64,000 nucleotides of DNA from Actinocatenispora comari (GCF_017312725.1 NZ_BOPO01000130.1:62001-126000), one strand, 5' to 3'. Counted from the stretch's first letter, positions 46,825-57,618 are shown. A program made the numbers and translations. Notes: generated from the letters alone by a model not told the origin.

Positions 46825-47817
46825 GTGAAGCTTCTCGTCACCGGCGGCGCCGGTTACATCGGCAGTATCGTCACCCGCCAGCTGCTCGCGGCCGGCCACC
46901 AGGTGGAGGTCCTGGACGACCTGTCGAAGGGCTTCCGGGACAACGTGCCCGACGGGGTGGTGTTCCACCAGCTGTCGATCCACGACGTGGCGCAGGTGCT
47001 GACGCCGGACGCCGGGTTCGACGGGGTGCTGCACTTCGCGGCGAAGATCTCGGTCGAGGAGTCGGTCTCCAAGCCCGGCCTGTACTGGGACACCAACGTG
47101 CGCGGCACCCTCGACCTGCTGGACGCGGTGCGCGCCGCCGGCACTCCCCGGCTGATCTTCTCCTCCACCGGCACGGTGCACGGCAACGTCTCCGGCGACG
47201 ACCCGGCCGCGAAGATCACCGAGGACGCGCCGGTCGGGCCGACCAACCCGTACTCGTCCAGCAAGCTGATGATCGACCTGATGCTGACCGGCGAGTGCGG
47301 CGCCTCCCAGCTCGGCGCGGTGAGCCTGCGGTACTTCAACGCGGCCGGCGCGTCCCTGTCCGACGCCGGGCACCTGGGCGAGCGGCACGACCCGGAGACG
47401 CACCTGATCCCGATCGCGCTGCAGGCGGCGGCCGGCGACCGGGACGAGTTCTTCCTGTTCGGCGACGACTACGACACGCCGGACGGCACCTGCATCCGCG
47501 ACTACATCCACGTCGAGGACCTGGCCACCGCGCACCTGCTGGCGCTGGAGCACACCGAGCCCGGCCAGCACAAGATCTTCAACCTGGGCAACGGCAACGG
47601 GTACAGCAACAAGCAGGTGATCGACGTGGTCCGCGAGGTGACCGGGGCGAAGCTGCCGGTGACGCTGGCACCGCGCCGGGACGGCGACGCGGTGGTCGTG
47701 GTCGCCTCGTCCGAGAAGGCGCGCCGCGAGCTGGGCTGGGTGCCGGCGCGGGCCGACCTGCACGCCATCATCGCCGACGCCTGGACCTTCTACCAGTACG
47801 ACAAGGGCCGGTCGTGA
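46825..47817 (+). CDS. galE: UDP-glucose 4-epimerase
   Basis: A 330-residue short-chain dehydrogenase-type epimerase interconverting UDP-galactose and UDP-glucose with bound NAD. The Rossmann motif GGAGYIGS opens the protein; the catalytic Tyr and Lys are in NPYSSSKLMID and the Ser in IFSSTGTVHG. The GTG start is four bases after galT. It acts in the Leloir pathway with galT and galK and may also supply UDP-galactose for cell surface sugars. Confidence 0.95.
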   Translation: MKLLVTGGAGYIGSIVTRQLLAAGHQVEVLDDLSKGFRDNVPDGVVFHQLSIHDVAQVLTPDAGFDGVLHFAAKISVEESVSKPGLYWDTNVRGTLDLLDAVRAAGTPRLIFSSTGTVHGNVSGDDPAAKITEDAPVGPTNPYSSSKLMIDLMLTGECGASQLGAVSLRYFNAAGASLSDAGHLGERHDPETHLIPIALQAAAGDRDEFFLFGDDYDTPDGTCIRDYIHVEDLATAHLLALEHTEPGQHKIFNLGNGNGYSNKQVIDVVREVTGAKLPVTLAPRRDGDAVVVVASSEKARRELGWVPARADLHAIIADAWTFYQYDKGRS

Positions 47818-47910
47818 CGCGCTCGCCGGACCGTACGGGGGTGCGCCCGTGAGCCCGCGTCGGCATCGGGTGTCGTGCCTGCTGAGCGTTCCGACGAAGG
47901 GGGAAGGCTC

Positions 47911-49044
<1,134 letters not shown>

Positions 49045-49049
49045 CCGAC

Positions 49050-49080
49050 CCGGTGCCCGTCCGCGCCGAACGGGCACCGG
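49050..49080. terminator. Terminator between galK and convergent GNAT gene
   Basis: CCGGTGCCCGT pairs with ACGGGCACCGG around a nine-base loop, five bases past the galK stop. Confidence 0.8.
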
Positions 49081-49126
49081 GGCGGGCCGCCCGTCGGGCT
49101 CAGGACGGCGCTTCCGCCCAGTCGCC

Positions 49127-49987
49127 TCAGGCCTGCTCGACGGGGCGCCAGACGTAGGGCACGGTGACGGCGACCGGCCGCAGGCCGAGCCGCGTCAGGA
49201 TCGGCCGGCTGTCCGGTGACGCGTCCACCTGCAGGTAGCGGAAGCCGCGCTCGGCGGCGAGCCTCGCCCGGTACGCCACCAGGGCCCGGTAGATGCCCTT
49301 GCCGCGCCACTGTTCCAACGTCGAGCCGCCCCACAGCGAGGCGAACTCGGTACCGGTGTGGAACACCGCCCACGACGCGCAGACGACCTCGTCGCCGGCC
49401 TCGGCGAGTACCACCACGGCCGGGTCACCGTCGTCGGGGTCCATGAACCGGGCCAGCGCGTCCGGCAGCCAGGAGTGGTCGAAGCCCCAGACCTTCTCCT
49501 CCATCGCCCGGATCCGGTCCAGGTCGGCACGGCCGGTGGCGGCCCGCACCACGACCCCGTCCGGTACCTCGGCCGGCACGGCGAGCGGCCCGACCGGTCC
49601 GATGTGGACGGTCTCGTCCTCTTCCGGGGTGAAACCCTTGGCGCGCAACCGGTCGGTCAGGTCGTCCGGCTCGTCGTAGTGGTGCCACTTCCACTCGAAC
49701 GACCGGCCCAGCGCGGCGAAGTGCCGCACCTGGTCGTCGATCAGCGCGTCGAGCTCGGCGCCGCGCAGCCCGCCGAGATCGCGGTACAGCACGAAGCCGG
49801 CGCCCTGCTCCGGGGTCCGGCGGACCAGCGGGCCGACCCGCTCGATCGTGCTGCCGCGGCTGTCGCCGAGCCGGGCCCGCAGTTGGTCGTCGTACGCCCG
49901 GCGGTACGCCAGGGCCTGGGCTGAGGTGTCCAGTTCGATCACGCCGCAGTGCAGCACGGATTTCGCTTGCGCCGCAACCGGTTTCAC
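49127..49987 (-). CDS. GNAT-family N-acetyltransferase
   Basis: A roughly 286-residue acetyltransferase whose N-terminal half lacks clear motifs and whose C-terminal half carries the GNAT fold: VVVLAEAGDEVVCASWAVFHTGTEFASLWGGSTLEQWRGKGIYRALVAYRARLAAERGFRYLQVDAS, with the acetyl-CoA loop QWRGKGI. The start is uncertain: GTG at 49987, 49957 or 49942 are all possible; GGAGGA touches the first. Substrate unknown. It ends against the galK terminator and begins after the icd terminator, so it is probably its own transcript. Confidence 0.8.
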   Translation of the reverse strand: MKPVAAQAKSVLHCGVIELDTSAQALAYRRAYDDQLRARLGDSRGSTIERVGPLVRRTPEQGAGFVLYRDLGGLRGAELDALIDDQVRHFAALGRSFEWKWHHYDEPDDLTDRLRAKGFTPEEDETVHIGPVGPLAVPAEVPDGVVVRAATGRADLDRIRAMEEKVWGFDHSWLPDALARFMDPDDGDPAVVVLAEAGDEVVCASWAVFHTGTEFASLWGGSTLEQWRGKGIYRALVAYRARLAAERGFRYLQVDASPDSRPILTRLGLRPVAVTVPYVWRPVEQA

Positions 49988-50041
49988 TCCTCCGGCGGAC
50001 CCGCGGTGGCCGGTGCTGCCCGCCCTCGGTCCGGGCACGCG

Positions 50042-50073
50042 GACGGCCCGGACCGAGCACGGTCCGGGCCGTC
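50042..50073 (-). terminator. Terminator after icd
   Basis: A perfect 14-bp stem (GACGGCCCGGACCG and complement) with an AGCA loop, 42 bases past the icd stop. Confidence 0.85.
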
Positions 50074-50114
50074 GAACGACTCACGCTCGCCGGAAGCGCC
50101 GGCAGGCGGGAGGG

Positions 50115-51329
50115 TCAGGACCGCTTCGCGGCGAGCCGGTCGGCGATCGAGGACATGAACTCGTCGGTGGACTGCCACGGGGCGTCCTTGCCGATCAGCA
50201 GCGCCAGGTCCTTGGTCATCTGACCGGCCTCGACGGTCTCCACGCAGGCCGCCTCGACCTGCTGGGCGAACTCGCCGAGCTCCGGGGTGTTGTCCAGCTT
50301 GCCGCGGTGCTCCAGGCCCCGGCTCCAGGCGAAGATCGACGCGACCGGGTTGGTCGACGTCTTCTCGCCCTGCTGCCAGCGCCGGTAGTGCCGGGTCACG
50401 GTGCCGTGCGCGGCCTCGGCCTCGACCGTGCGGCCGTCCGGGGTCATCAGCACCGAGGTCATCAGGCCGAGCGAGCCGAAGCCCTGCGCCACCACGTCGG
50501 ACTGCACGTCACCGTCGTAGTTCTTGCAGGCCCAGACGTACCCGCCGTCGCCCTTGATGGCCTGCGCCACCATGTCGTCGATCAGCCGGTGCTCGTACCA
50601 GATGCCGGCGGCGTCGAAGTCGGCCTTGAACTCCGCCTCGAAGATCTCCGCGAAGATGTCCTTGAACCGGCCGTCGTACGCCTTCAGGATCGTGTTCTTC
50701 GTCGACAGGTAGACCGGGAACTTGCGGTCCAGCCCGTACCGGAGCGACGCGCGGGCGAAGTCCCGGATCGAGTCGTCGAAGTTGTACATGCCGACCGCGA
50801 CGCCGCCGCCGTTGAAGTCGGCGACGTTGAACTCCATCGGCTCGCCCTCACCGGACGGCGTGTAGGTGATCGTCACCTTGCCCGGCCCCGGCACCACGAA
50901 GTCGGTCGCCTTGTACTGGTCACCGTGCGCGTGACGGCCGATGACGATCGGCTTGGTCCAACCCGGCACGTACCGCGGGATGTTGGACATCACGATCGGC
51001 TCGCGGAAGATCACGCCGCCGAGGATGTTGCGGATGGTGCCGTTGGGCGAGCGCCACATCTTCTTGAGGCCGAACTCCTCGACCCGCGCCTCGTCCGGGG
51101 TGATCGTCGCGCACTTGACGCCGACGCCGTGCCTCTTGATCGCGTTCGCCGCGTCGATCGTGACCTGGTCGTCGGTCGCGTCGCGGTGCTCGATGCCCAG
51201 GTCGTAGTACTCAAGATCGACATCGAGATACGGCAGGATCAGCTGGTCCTTGATCTGCTTCCAGATGATCCGGGTCATCTCGTCGCCGTCGAGCTCGACG
51301 ACCGGGTTGGCTACCTTGATCTTGGCCAT
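50115..51329 (-). CDS. icd: NADP-dependent isocitrate dehydrogenase, homodimeric eukaryotic-like type
   Basis: A 404-residue enzyme of the type II (eukaryote-like) isocitrate dehydrogenases, converting isocitrate to 2-oxoglutarate and making NADPH in the citric acid cycle. Substrate-binding [12 protein letters not shown] and the later [14 protein letters not shown] and [21 protein letters not shown] cofactor regions are intact. The ATG follows GAGGAGAG. A 16-base palindrome at 51358-51373 overlaps its promoter and may control it. Confidence 0.96.
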   Translation of the reverse strand: MAKIKVANPVVELDGDEMTRIIWKQIKDQLILPYLDVDLEYYDLGIEHRDATDDQVTIDAANAIKRHGVGVKCATITPDEARVEEFGLKKMWRSPNGTIRNILGGVIFREPIVMSNIPRYVPGWTKPIVIGRHAHGDQYKATDFVVPGPGKVTITYTPSGEGEPMEFNVADFNGGGVAVGMYNFDDSIRDFARASLRYGLDRKFPVYLSTKNTILKAYDGRFKDIFAEIFEAEFKADFDAAGIWYEHRLIDDMVAQAIKGDGGYVWACKNYDGDVQSDVVAQGFGSLGLMTSVLMTPDGRTVEAEAAHGTVTRHYRRWQQGEKTSTNPVASIFAWSRGLEHRGKLDNTPELGEFAQQVEAACVETVEAGQMTKDLALLIGKDAPWQSTDEFMSSIADRLAAKRS

Positions 51330-51357
51330 CCGCCCGGCTCTCCTCTCACGTCATTAA

Positions 51358-51373
51358 CAGTACGAGCGTACTG
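51358..51373 (-). promoter_or_regulatory. Palindrome upstream of icd
   Basis: CAGTACG-AG-CGTACTG, a perfect 7-bp dyad 29 bases before the icd ATG. On the minus strand it ends in TACTGT, a -10-like hexamer, so a bound protein would block initiation. Confidence 0.5.
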
Positions 51374-51548
51374 GACAGGCCTCCGCCCGTACACCCTGGG
51401 GCCCGGTCGGCGTCGAAAGCGGTGGGGACAGCTCCAGGATCCGGACGCCGGGTCGCCGGATCGTCACCGACCGGCCGTTCGGGCAGGTTGGTAGGTGCAG
51501 GACCGCCAACCCCGACGCACACCCCGACACGCCCCCAGGAGCCGCACG

Positions 51549-52001
51549 ATGAGCGCCACGTCCACGGTCGCCACCCACCTACTGTGGCCCGAGATACTGC
51601 CGATCGACGACATCGACCGGCGGATCGCCCGCGACTCGGTGCGCACCGCGTACCAGCGCAACGACGTCGACGCCGAAACCTACGCCGGGGCGCTGAACCG
51701 GATCGACGGCGCCACCAACCGCGGCCACCTCACCACCGCGCTGCGCGGCGTGCCGATCACCCCGTACCCGCCGGCCGGGCTGTTCGTCGCGCTGCGGCTG
51801 TTCACCGGGCTGACCCTGGTGTCGACCGCGGTACAGATCGTGGTCTGGCTGCTGATCGGGCTGATCGGCGGCTGGGACGCGCCCTGGTGGCTGTGGTCGG
51901 CGATCCCGAGCGCGTTCGTGGTGTTCTGCCTGTGGTGCGCCGCCGAGGGGCCGCCCCGCGCCGCCCGCAGCCAGTACCGCATCGCGCTCGCCCGCCGCTG
52001 A
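51549..52001 (+). CDS. DUF1707-like membrane protein
   Basis: A 150-residue protein. The N-terminal region (RIARDSVRTAYQRNDVDAETYAGALNRIDGATNRGHLTTAL) has the pattern of DUF1707, an actinobacterial helical domain where a later GEL/GHL segment is conserved. Two hydrophobic segments follow (about 86-108 and 115-135), then a basic tail. The ATG follows AGGAG. Function unknown. It converges on mdh. Confidence 0.65.
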   Translation: MSATSTVATHLLWPEILPIDDIDRRIARDSVRTAYQRNDVDAETYAGALNRIDGATNRGHLTTALRGVPITPYPPAGLFVALRLFTGLTLVSTAVQIVVWLLIGLIGGWDAPWWLWSAIPSAFVVFCLWCAAEGPPRAARSQYRIALARR

Positions 52002-52070
52002 TCGCCGCGGCCAGCGCCTGCGGCCGGCACCGCCTGACGCGTCGGCACCGCCTCGCGCGGCGGGCCGCGA

Positions 52071-53015
52071 TCAGCGCAGGTTCGCCTGGCGGGCCCGGAC
52101 GGTGTCCGCCGCCTCGGTCAGCGCGGCCAGCTCCGACTCGGTCAGCGGCGCCGTGACCACCCGGCGCACCCCGGTCGCGCCGAGCTCGACCGGCACCCCG
52201 AGATAGACCTCGCTGATCCCGTACTCGCCGGCCAGCCACGCGCACACCGGCAGCACCGCACCGGTGTCGCCGGCGATCGCCCGGGCCATCGCGGCGGCCG
52301 CCGCGGACGGCGCGTGGTAGGCCGACCCGGTCTTGAGCAGCGCGACGATCTCGCCCCCACCGGTACGGGTGCGTTCGGTCAGCGCGTCCAGCGCGTCCGG
52401 TTCGAGCACCTCGGCCAGCGGCCGACCGTCCACAGTGGACCTTGACGGCACCGGCACCATCGCGTCGCCGTGGGACCCGAGCGTCAGGGTATGTACCGAC
52501 GAGACCGGCACGCCGAGCTCGTCGGCGACGAACGTGGTGAACCGGGCCGAGTCGAGCACCCCGCCCTGGCCGATCACCCGCGCCGGCGGGAACCCGGTCA
52601 CCCGCTGCGCCAGCGCGGTCATCTCGTCCAGCGGGTTGGTCACCACGATCAGCACCGCACCCGCCGCGTACCGGGCGATCTGCGCGGCGGCGTCGCGCAC
52701 CACCGCGGCGTTGGTCTCCAGCAGCTCCTGCCGGCCCATCCCCGGGGTACGCGGCACGCCGGCCGCCAGCACCACCACGTCCGAACCGGCCAGCACGTCG
52801 TACCCGTCGCCGTTGCGGCCGGTGGTGCGCCCGACCACGTGCGTCTCGAACCCGACGATCGGCCGGCACTGGCCGATGTCCAGCGCCAGCCCCTCCGCGC
52901 GGCCCTCCGCCACGTCGGTGAGCACGACGGTGTCGAACGCGTCGCACTCGGCCAACCGGTGCGCCGTCATCGCGCCGTACGCGCCGGCGCCGATCACCGA
53001 CACCTTGCCGGCCAT
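52071..53015 (-). CDS. mdh: Malate dehydrogenase (lactate dehydrogenase-like)
   Basis: A 314-residue NAD-dependent dehydrogenase of the LDH-like malate type. The Rossmann opening VSVIGAGAYGAMTA, GVPRTPGMGRQELL (its Arg after VP fits malate rather than lactate), VVTNPLDEMT and the catalytic His in GSHGDAMVP are visible. The ATG at 53015 follows GGAGGTGGGC, better than the GTG two codons before. It oxidises malate to oxaloacetate in the citric acid cycle. icd lies close by (50.1-51.3 kb) but in a separate unit. Confidence 0.93.
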   Translation of the reverse strand: MAGKVSVIGAGAYGAMTAHRLAECDAFDTVVLTDVAEGRAEGLALDIGQCRPIVGFETHVVGRTTGRNGDGYDVLAGSDVVVLAAGVPRTPGMGRQELLETNAAVVRDAAAQIARYAAGAVLIVVTNPLDEMTALAQRVTGFPPARVIGQGGVLDSARFTTFVADELGVPVSSVHTLTLGSHGDAMVPVPSRSTVDGRPLAEVLEPDALDALTERTRTGGGEIVALLKTGSAYHAPSAAAAAMARAIAGDTGAVLPVCAWLAGEYGISEVYLGVPVELGATGVRRVVTAPLTESELAALTEAADTVRARQANLR

Positions 53016-53114
53016 GCCCACCTCCCGGCCTCGGATCGGTCCGTTGCGCCGCCGGGTGCCGGCCGAGGATCTCGCACCAGACCCTACCGCCGACCGGGTT
53101 GCGCGCCGGCCCGG

Positions 53115-53987
53115 TCAGGCGAGCTGCGCCTCGGCGGCCTCGACCACGTTGGTCAGCAGCATCGCGCGGGTCATCGGGCCGACCCCGCCGGGCATCGGCG
53201 CCAGGTGACCGGCCACCTCCCGGACGTCCGGGTGCACGTCGCCGACCAGCTTCGCCTTGCCGGACTCCTGCGGTACCCGGGTGATGCCGACGTCGAGCAC
53301 CGCCGCGCCCGGCTTGATCATGTCCGCGGTCAGCAGGTGCGGCTTGCCCGCCGCGACCACCACCACGTCTGCGGTACGGGTGTGCACCGCGACGTCCTTC
53401 GTCCCGGTGTGGCACAGCGTCACCGTGGCGTTCTCGGTACGCCGGGTCAGCAGCAGCCCGAGCGGCCGGCCCACCGTGGTCCCGCGGCCGATGATGGTGA
53501 CCTCCGCGCCGCGCAGCGCCACGCCGTAGCGGGTGAGCAGCTCGACGATGCCGCGCGGCGTGCACGGCAGCGCCCCGGCCTCGCCGAGCACCAGCCGGCC
53601 CAGGCTCACCGGGTGCAGGCCGTCGGCATCCTTGTCCGGATCGATCCGCTCCAGGATCGCCTGCGTGTCGATCTGGTTCGGCAGCGGCAACTGCACGATG
53701 TAGCCGGTGCAGGCCGGGTCGGCGTTCAGCTCGTCGACCGCGCGCTCCACGTCGGCCTGGCTGGCGTCGGCCGGCAGGTCACGCCGGATCGAGGTGATGC
53801 CGACCTCGGCGCAGTCGCGGTGCTTGCCCGCCACGTACGCGTGCGAGCCGGGGTCGTCGCCGACCAGGATGGTGCCCAGCCCGGGGGTGACGCCCCGCTC
53901 GGTCAGCGCCTTGACCCGGGCCCGCAGCTCGTCCTTGATCGCCGCCGCGGTCGCCTTGCCGTCGAGAATCGTCGCCTGCTCGCTCAC
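53115..53987 (-). CDS. folD: Bifunctional methylenetetrahydrofolate dehydrogenase/cyclohydrolase
   Basis: A 290-residue FolD. The catalytic Lys is in [17 protein letters not shown], followed by [10 protein letters not shown] and the NADP motif [13 protein letters not shown]. It interconverts methylene- and formyl-tetrahydrofolate in one-carbon metabolism. The GTG start at 53987 has only a weak ribosome site. A large palindrome lies 65 bases upstream. Confidence 0.95.
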   Translation of the reverse strand: MSEQATILDGKATAAAIKDELRARVKALTERGVTPGLGTILVGDDPGSHAYVAGKHRDCAEVGITSIRRDLPADASQADVERAVDELNADPACTGYIVQLPLPNQIDTQAILERIDPDKDADGLHPVSLGRLVLGEAGALPCTPRGIVELLTRYGVALRGAEVTIIGRGTTVGRPLGLLLTRRTENATVTLCHTGTKDVAVHTRTADVVVVAAGKPHLLTADMIKPGAAVLDVGITRVPQESGKAKLVGDVHPDVREVAGHLAPMPGGVGPMTRAMLLTNVVEAAEAQLA

Positions 53988-54051
53988 ACATCGCAGTCTG
54001 TCACGCCACCCCGGTGCCGCTGTCCACACCCCGTCGCACGTCCGGTCCTGT

Positions 54052-54110
54052 TGATCATGGTGGGGATACCCCGCGCACGCGCTTGCGGCGCGGCCCCGAC
54101 ACCATGATCA
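54052..54110. repeat. Large interrupted palindrome between folD and zinc-finger genes
   Basis: TGATCATGGTG (54052-54062) and its exact complement (54100-54110) flank a 37-base GC-rich centre that can pair further (GGG with CCC, CCGCGC with GCGCGG). It may terminate the zinc-finger transcript or be a dispersed repeat. Confidence 0.55.
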
Positions 54111-54160
54111 CCCGCTGGCCGGACCCCGTGATCGGCGCGGACCAGCGACGGCGGTGCGGC

Positions 54161-54427
54161 TCAGCCGACCATGGCGTCGGGAAAGCACCAGCGCCAGGAC
54201 TCGCCCGGTTCGGCCGAGCGCATCACCGGATGCTCGGTGCCCTGGTAGTGCCGGGTCGCGTGGGTCGCCGGCGACGAGTCGCAGCAGCCGACGTGACCGC
54301 AGGTCAGGCAGAGCCGCAGGTGCACCCAGTCGTGCCGGCCCTCGGCCAGGCAGTCGGTACAGCCGGCCGGCGTCTCCGGCTGCGGGTCGGGCCGCTCGGC
54401 CGCCCGGTCCAAATGGCTGCAGGACAT
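54161..54427 (-). CDS. UBP-type zinc-finger protein
   Basis: An 88-residue protein carrying most of the Cys and His pattern of a UBP zinc finger: Cys3 and His5, Cys23/Cys26, Cys40/Cys43, Cys48/Cys49, and His56, His60 and His66. In eukaryotes this fold binds ubiquitin C-termini. In actinobacteria such stand-alone proteins have no assigned role and may bind C-termini of other proteins. The ATG at 54427 follows GGAGGAAG. Confidence 0.88.
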   Translation of the reverse strand: MSCSHLDRAAERPDPQPETPAGCTDCLAEGRHDWVHLRLCLTCGHVGCCDSSPATHATRHYQGTEHPVMRSAEPGESWRWCFPDAMVG

Positions 54428-54597
54428 TTGCTTCTTCCTCCCCGGGGAGCCTCTCCTCGATTCGGCAGACCGCCACGGCCGACCGAACGGCAGCTGGATC
54501 GACCCGACCGACCAACGCGAACCGCGGAGCGGTGCGCGCATCCCCGCCGGGCGTTCCCCAGGCCGAGCGTACGGGGTGACCGAGCCGGCGGGGGGCG

Positions 54598-55224
54598 TTA
54601 TGCCTCGACGATCGCGCCGTACGAGCTGGCGACCTGGACGGCCTGGCCGAGGTCGATGCGGGCGCCGGTGAGGTCGAGCCCGCGCAGCGCGACGGCGGTC
54701 AGGTCGGCCCCGCGCAGATCGGTGTCGACCAGCTTGACGTGCGACAACTTCGCGTAGCCGAGGTCGGCGCCACGCAGGTCGGCGCGGCTCAGATCGGACT
54801 CGGACAGGTCGGCCTCGCGCAGTCGCACCGCGCGCAGGTCGAGCCGGCCGAGGTCGTGACCGCGCAACGACACGTACGACCAGTCGCCGCCGCGGACCGT
54901 CAGCGGCCGCAGCGTGCAGCCCAGGAACGTCGTTCCGGTCAGCTTGCAGTCGTCGAACGTGACGCCGAACAGCGACGCAGCCCGCAGCGTGCAGTGCAGC
55001 AGCGCGCATCGGGTGAACACCGCGGCGTTCAGCCGGACGCCGACGAACGTGCACCGCTCGAACGTGCAGCCGGTCGCGGCCAGCTCGGTCAGGTCGGCCT
55101 CGACGAACTCGCAGTCGACGAACCGCTGCCGGTCGAGGGTCGTGCACGCCCAGTCCTCGTGGTCGATCCGCTCACCGGTGCGTTCCGGCCGGTCGCCGCG
55201 GTCGGGCTGTTCGTCGTCGGTCAT
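54598..55224 (-). CDS. Pentapeptide-repeat protein
   Basis: A 208-residue protein made almost wholly of A(D/N)LxX repeats, for example RFVDCEFVEADLTELAATGCTFERCTF and SESDLSRADLRGADLGYAKL, which fold into a right-handed quadrilateral helix. Some family members (such as MfpA) mimic DNA and protect gyrase; this one shows no specific signature of that group. The start is either ATG 55224 or ATG 55236. It has several Cys in the outward positions. It is followed by the zinc-finger gene on the same strand after 170 bases. Confidence 0.85.
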   Translation of the reverse strand: MTDDEQPDRGDRPERTGERIDHEDWACTTLDRQRFVDCEFVEADLTELAATGCTFERCTFVGVRLNAAVFTRCALLHCTLRAASLFGVTFDDCKLTGTTFLGCTLRPLTVRGGDWSYVSLRGHDLGRLDLRAVRLREADLSESDLSRADLRGADLGYAKLSHVKLVDTDLRGADLTAVALRGLDLTGARIDLGQAVQVASSYGAIVEA

Positions 55225-55263
55225 GCGGTGCAGCATGCCACCCGGCTGTGACCGTTCACCGCC

Positions 55264-55968
55264 TCACGGCAGGTACCGGGCGACGCCGTCCAGGATCATG
55301 TCGAGGCCATGCTCGAACCGCTCGTCGGAGCCGCCGGACATCAGCGTGTCGACCATCGCCACGGTGTTCGGGAACCGTTCCGGCGGCAGCGCCCGCAGGT
55401 AGTCGGCGGCCTGTTCGAAGTAGGCGTGCGCCTGCTCCTCGGTCTTCCAGCCCTTGGCGTAGTAGTACGCGCCCTCCAGCACGTCGGCGGTCACGTACAG
55501 GGCGAGCCGGTCGACGGCCCAGGCGACGATCTGGTCGGGCAGCCCGGCGCCGCGCAGGATCGCCAGGTACGCCTCGGTGACGCGCAGGCTGTTCGTCGCG
55601 AACGGGAACCCGGTCATCGCCACCCGGGCGAGGTCGCGGTGCCGGCGCAGCGCGTCCCGGCCGGCCCGCGCGATCCGCCGTGCTCCCTGCTGCCAGTCAG
55701 GCTCGTGCACCGCGCTCTCGGCGTCCGCGACGGTCTCGCCGACCACCGAGTCCAGCATCAGTTCGTACAGTTCGTCCTTGTTCGCGACGTGCGCGTAGAG
55801 CGACGCCGGTCCGGTACCGAGCTCCTGCGCGACCCGGCGCATCGAGACGGCGTCCAACCCCTCGGCGTCCAGCACCCGGATCGCGGCGGCGACGATCGCG
55901 TCCTGGCTCAGCGGCTGGCGCACCGGCCGCTTGTCGGTGCGCCACGGCGGCGCCGGGATCTCGGTCAT
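55264..55968 (-). CDS. TetR-family regulator with TetR_C_1-type ligand domain
   Basis: A 234-residue repressor. HTH: SMRRVAQELGTGPASLYAHVANKDELYELM, followed by a C-terminal helical domain with the LARVAMTGFP region typical of the TetR_C_1 group. It is divergent from the MFS transporter at 56116, with a palindrome between them, so it almost certainly represses that exporter gene until a drug-like ligand binds. Confidence 0.9.
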   Translation of the reverse strand: MTEIPAPPWRTDKRPVRQPLSQDAIVAAAIRVLDAEGLDAVSMRRVAQELGTGPASLYAHVANKDELYELMLDSVVGETVADAESAVHEPDWQQGARRIARAGRDALRRHRDLARVAMTGFPFATNSLRVTEAYLAILRGAGLPDQIVAWAVDRLALYVTADVLEGAYYYAKGWKTEEQAHAYFEQAADYLRALPPERFPNTVAMVDTLMSGGSDERFEHGLDMILDGVARYLP

Positions 55969-56072
55969 GCAACCTCCTCGCGCCGCGTCGTCGGCGTGTC
56001 CCTCGGCACAGTGACGCCGCCACGATACCAGTTGACGCGATCACCATTCGCATCGTAGAACGGTAGTCGAGC

Positions 56073-56089
56073 AACGAACACTGTTCGTT
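56073..56089. promoter_or_regulatory. TetR operator upstream of MFS gene
   Basis: AACGAAC-ACT-GTTCGTT, a perfect 7-bp dyad with three-base spacer, 27 bases before the MFS start. Confidence 0.7.
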
Positions 56090-56115
56090 CCACGATCGAC
56101 GTACGGGAGCCTTCG

Positions 56116-57573
56116 ATGACCACGACCCAGACCGGCCCGGTGACCCGCACCGCGGCACCACCCGGATACCGCTGGCGCTGGCTCGGCCTCGCCGTCGTGC
56201 TGTGCGCCGAGGTGATGGACCTGCTGGACAGCACGATCACCACCATCGCAGCGCCGGGCATCGCGCACCGGCTCGGCGGCGGTACCACGTTCATGCAGTG
56301 GCTCGGCGCCGCCTACACGCTGGCGTTCGCGCTCGGGCTGATCACCGGCGGCCGCCTCGGCGACCTGTACGGGCGGCGCCGGATGTACCTGCTCGGCGCG
56401 GTCGGCTTCACCGCCGCGTCCGTCGCCTGTGGACTGTCGACCGGGCCGGCGATGCTGATCGCCTGCCGGGCCGCCCAGGGCGCGTTCGGCGCGATCCTGA
56501 TCCCGCAGGGTCTCGGGCTGCTCAAGGACATGTTCGGCCCGAAGGACCAGGCGAAGGCGTTCGGCGCGTTCGGGCCGGTGATGGGACTGTCCGCGGTCGG
56601 CGGGCCGATCCTCGCCGGGGTACTGCTCGGTGCGAACCTGTTCGGCACCGGCTGGCGGTCGATCTTCCTGATCAACCTGCCGATCGGGCTCGCCGGCATC
56701 GTCGGCGCCCTGCTGTTCCTGCCGTCGGTGCGACCCACCCGCGGCCAGCGGCTCGACCCGGTCGGCATGCTGCTCGTCGGCGCCGGCCTGGTCACCCTGC
56801 TGTACCCGCTGGTGCAGGGCCGCGAGCTCGGCTGGCCGTGGTGGAGCTTCGCGCTGCTCGGTCTCGGCGCCGCGCTGCTCGCAGTGTTCGCCGCCCACCA
56901 GGTACGCCGCAGCCGCGCCGGCCGGGATCCGCTGGTACTGCCGGCGTTGTTCCGGCGGCGCTCGTTCACCGGCGGGCTGGTGCTTGGCGTCGTGTTCTTC
57001 ACCGCGGTGATGGGCGTGACCCTGGCGTTCGCGCTGTACCTGCAACTCGGGCTGCACTACAGCGCACTGCGGGCCAGCCTGGCCAGCGCGCCGAACGCGC
57101 TGGGCATCGTGGCCGGCAGCATCGTCGGCGGCGCCGTCGCCGGCCGGCTCGGCCGCCGCATCCTGCACCTCGGGGTCGTGGTGATCGCCGTCGGCCTGGC
57201 CGCCCTGACCGGGCTGCTCGCGGTGGTCGGCGCCGGCCTGGCCTGGTGGCACTTCGCCCCGGCGCTGCTGGTCCTCGGCTTCGGCCTGGGTACCGTCTTC
57301 GCGCCGCTGTTCACCTTCGTGCTCGGCGACGTGTCCGACGACCACGTCGGCGCCGGTGCCGGCCTGTTGAACGCGGTGCAGCAGGTCGCCACCGCCACCG
57401 GTACCGCGGTGATCGGCTCGCTGTTCTTCGGCCTCGCCGGCCCGCACCCCGACGCCGCGGACTGGACCGCCGCCCTGCGCACCACGATGCCGGTCGCCAT
57501 CGCGCTGCTCGCCGTCACCTTCGCCCTGGTCTACCTGCTCCCCCGGCACGCGTCCGAACCGGCGGAGCAGTAG
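56116..57573 (+). CDS. MFS drug efflux transporter, DHA2 (14-helix) family
   Basis: A 485-residue exporter with about 14 membrane helices. MFS motif A appears as GGRLGDLYGRRRMY after helix 2; the acidic LCAEVMDLLDSTI in helix 1 is typical of DHA2 proton antiporters (EmrB/QacA type), which export drugs and dyes. The ATG follows GTACGGGAG. It is controlled by the divergent TetR gene through the operator at 56073-56089. Substrate unknown. Confidence 0.93.
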   Translation: MTTTQTGPVTRTAAPPGYRWRWLGLAVVLCAEVMDLLDSTITTIAAPGIAHRLGGGTTFMQWLGAAYTLAFALGLITGGRLGDLYGRRRMYLLGAVGFTAASVACGLSTGPAMLIACRAAQGAFGAILIPQGLGLLKDMFGPKDQAKAFGAFGPVMGLSAVGGPILAGVLLGANLFGTGWRSIFLINLPIGLAGIVGALLFLPSVRPTRGQRLDPVGMLLVGAGLVTLLYPLVQGRELGWPWWSFALLGLGAALLAVFAAHQVRRSRAGRDPLVLPALFRRRSFTGGLVLGVVFFTAVMGVTLAFALYLQLGLHYSALRASLASAPNALGIVAGSIVGGAVAGRLGRRILHLGVVVIAVGLAALTGLLAVVGAGLAWWHFAPALLVLGFGLGTVFAPLFTFVLGDVSDDHVGAGAGLLNAVQQVATATGTAVIGSLFFGLAGPHPDAADWTAALRTTMPVAIALLAVTFALVYLLPRHASEPAEQ

Positions 57574-57579
57574 CGCCAC

Positions 57580-57612
57580 GGTGGCACCGGCGGGCGGCCC
57601 GCCGGTGCCACC
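57580..57612. terminator. Bidirectional terminator after the MFS gene
   Basis: GGTGGCACCGGCGGG and its exact complement form a 15-bp stem with a three-base loop between convergent genes. Confidence 0.85.
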
Positions 57613-57618
57613 CGGGTG

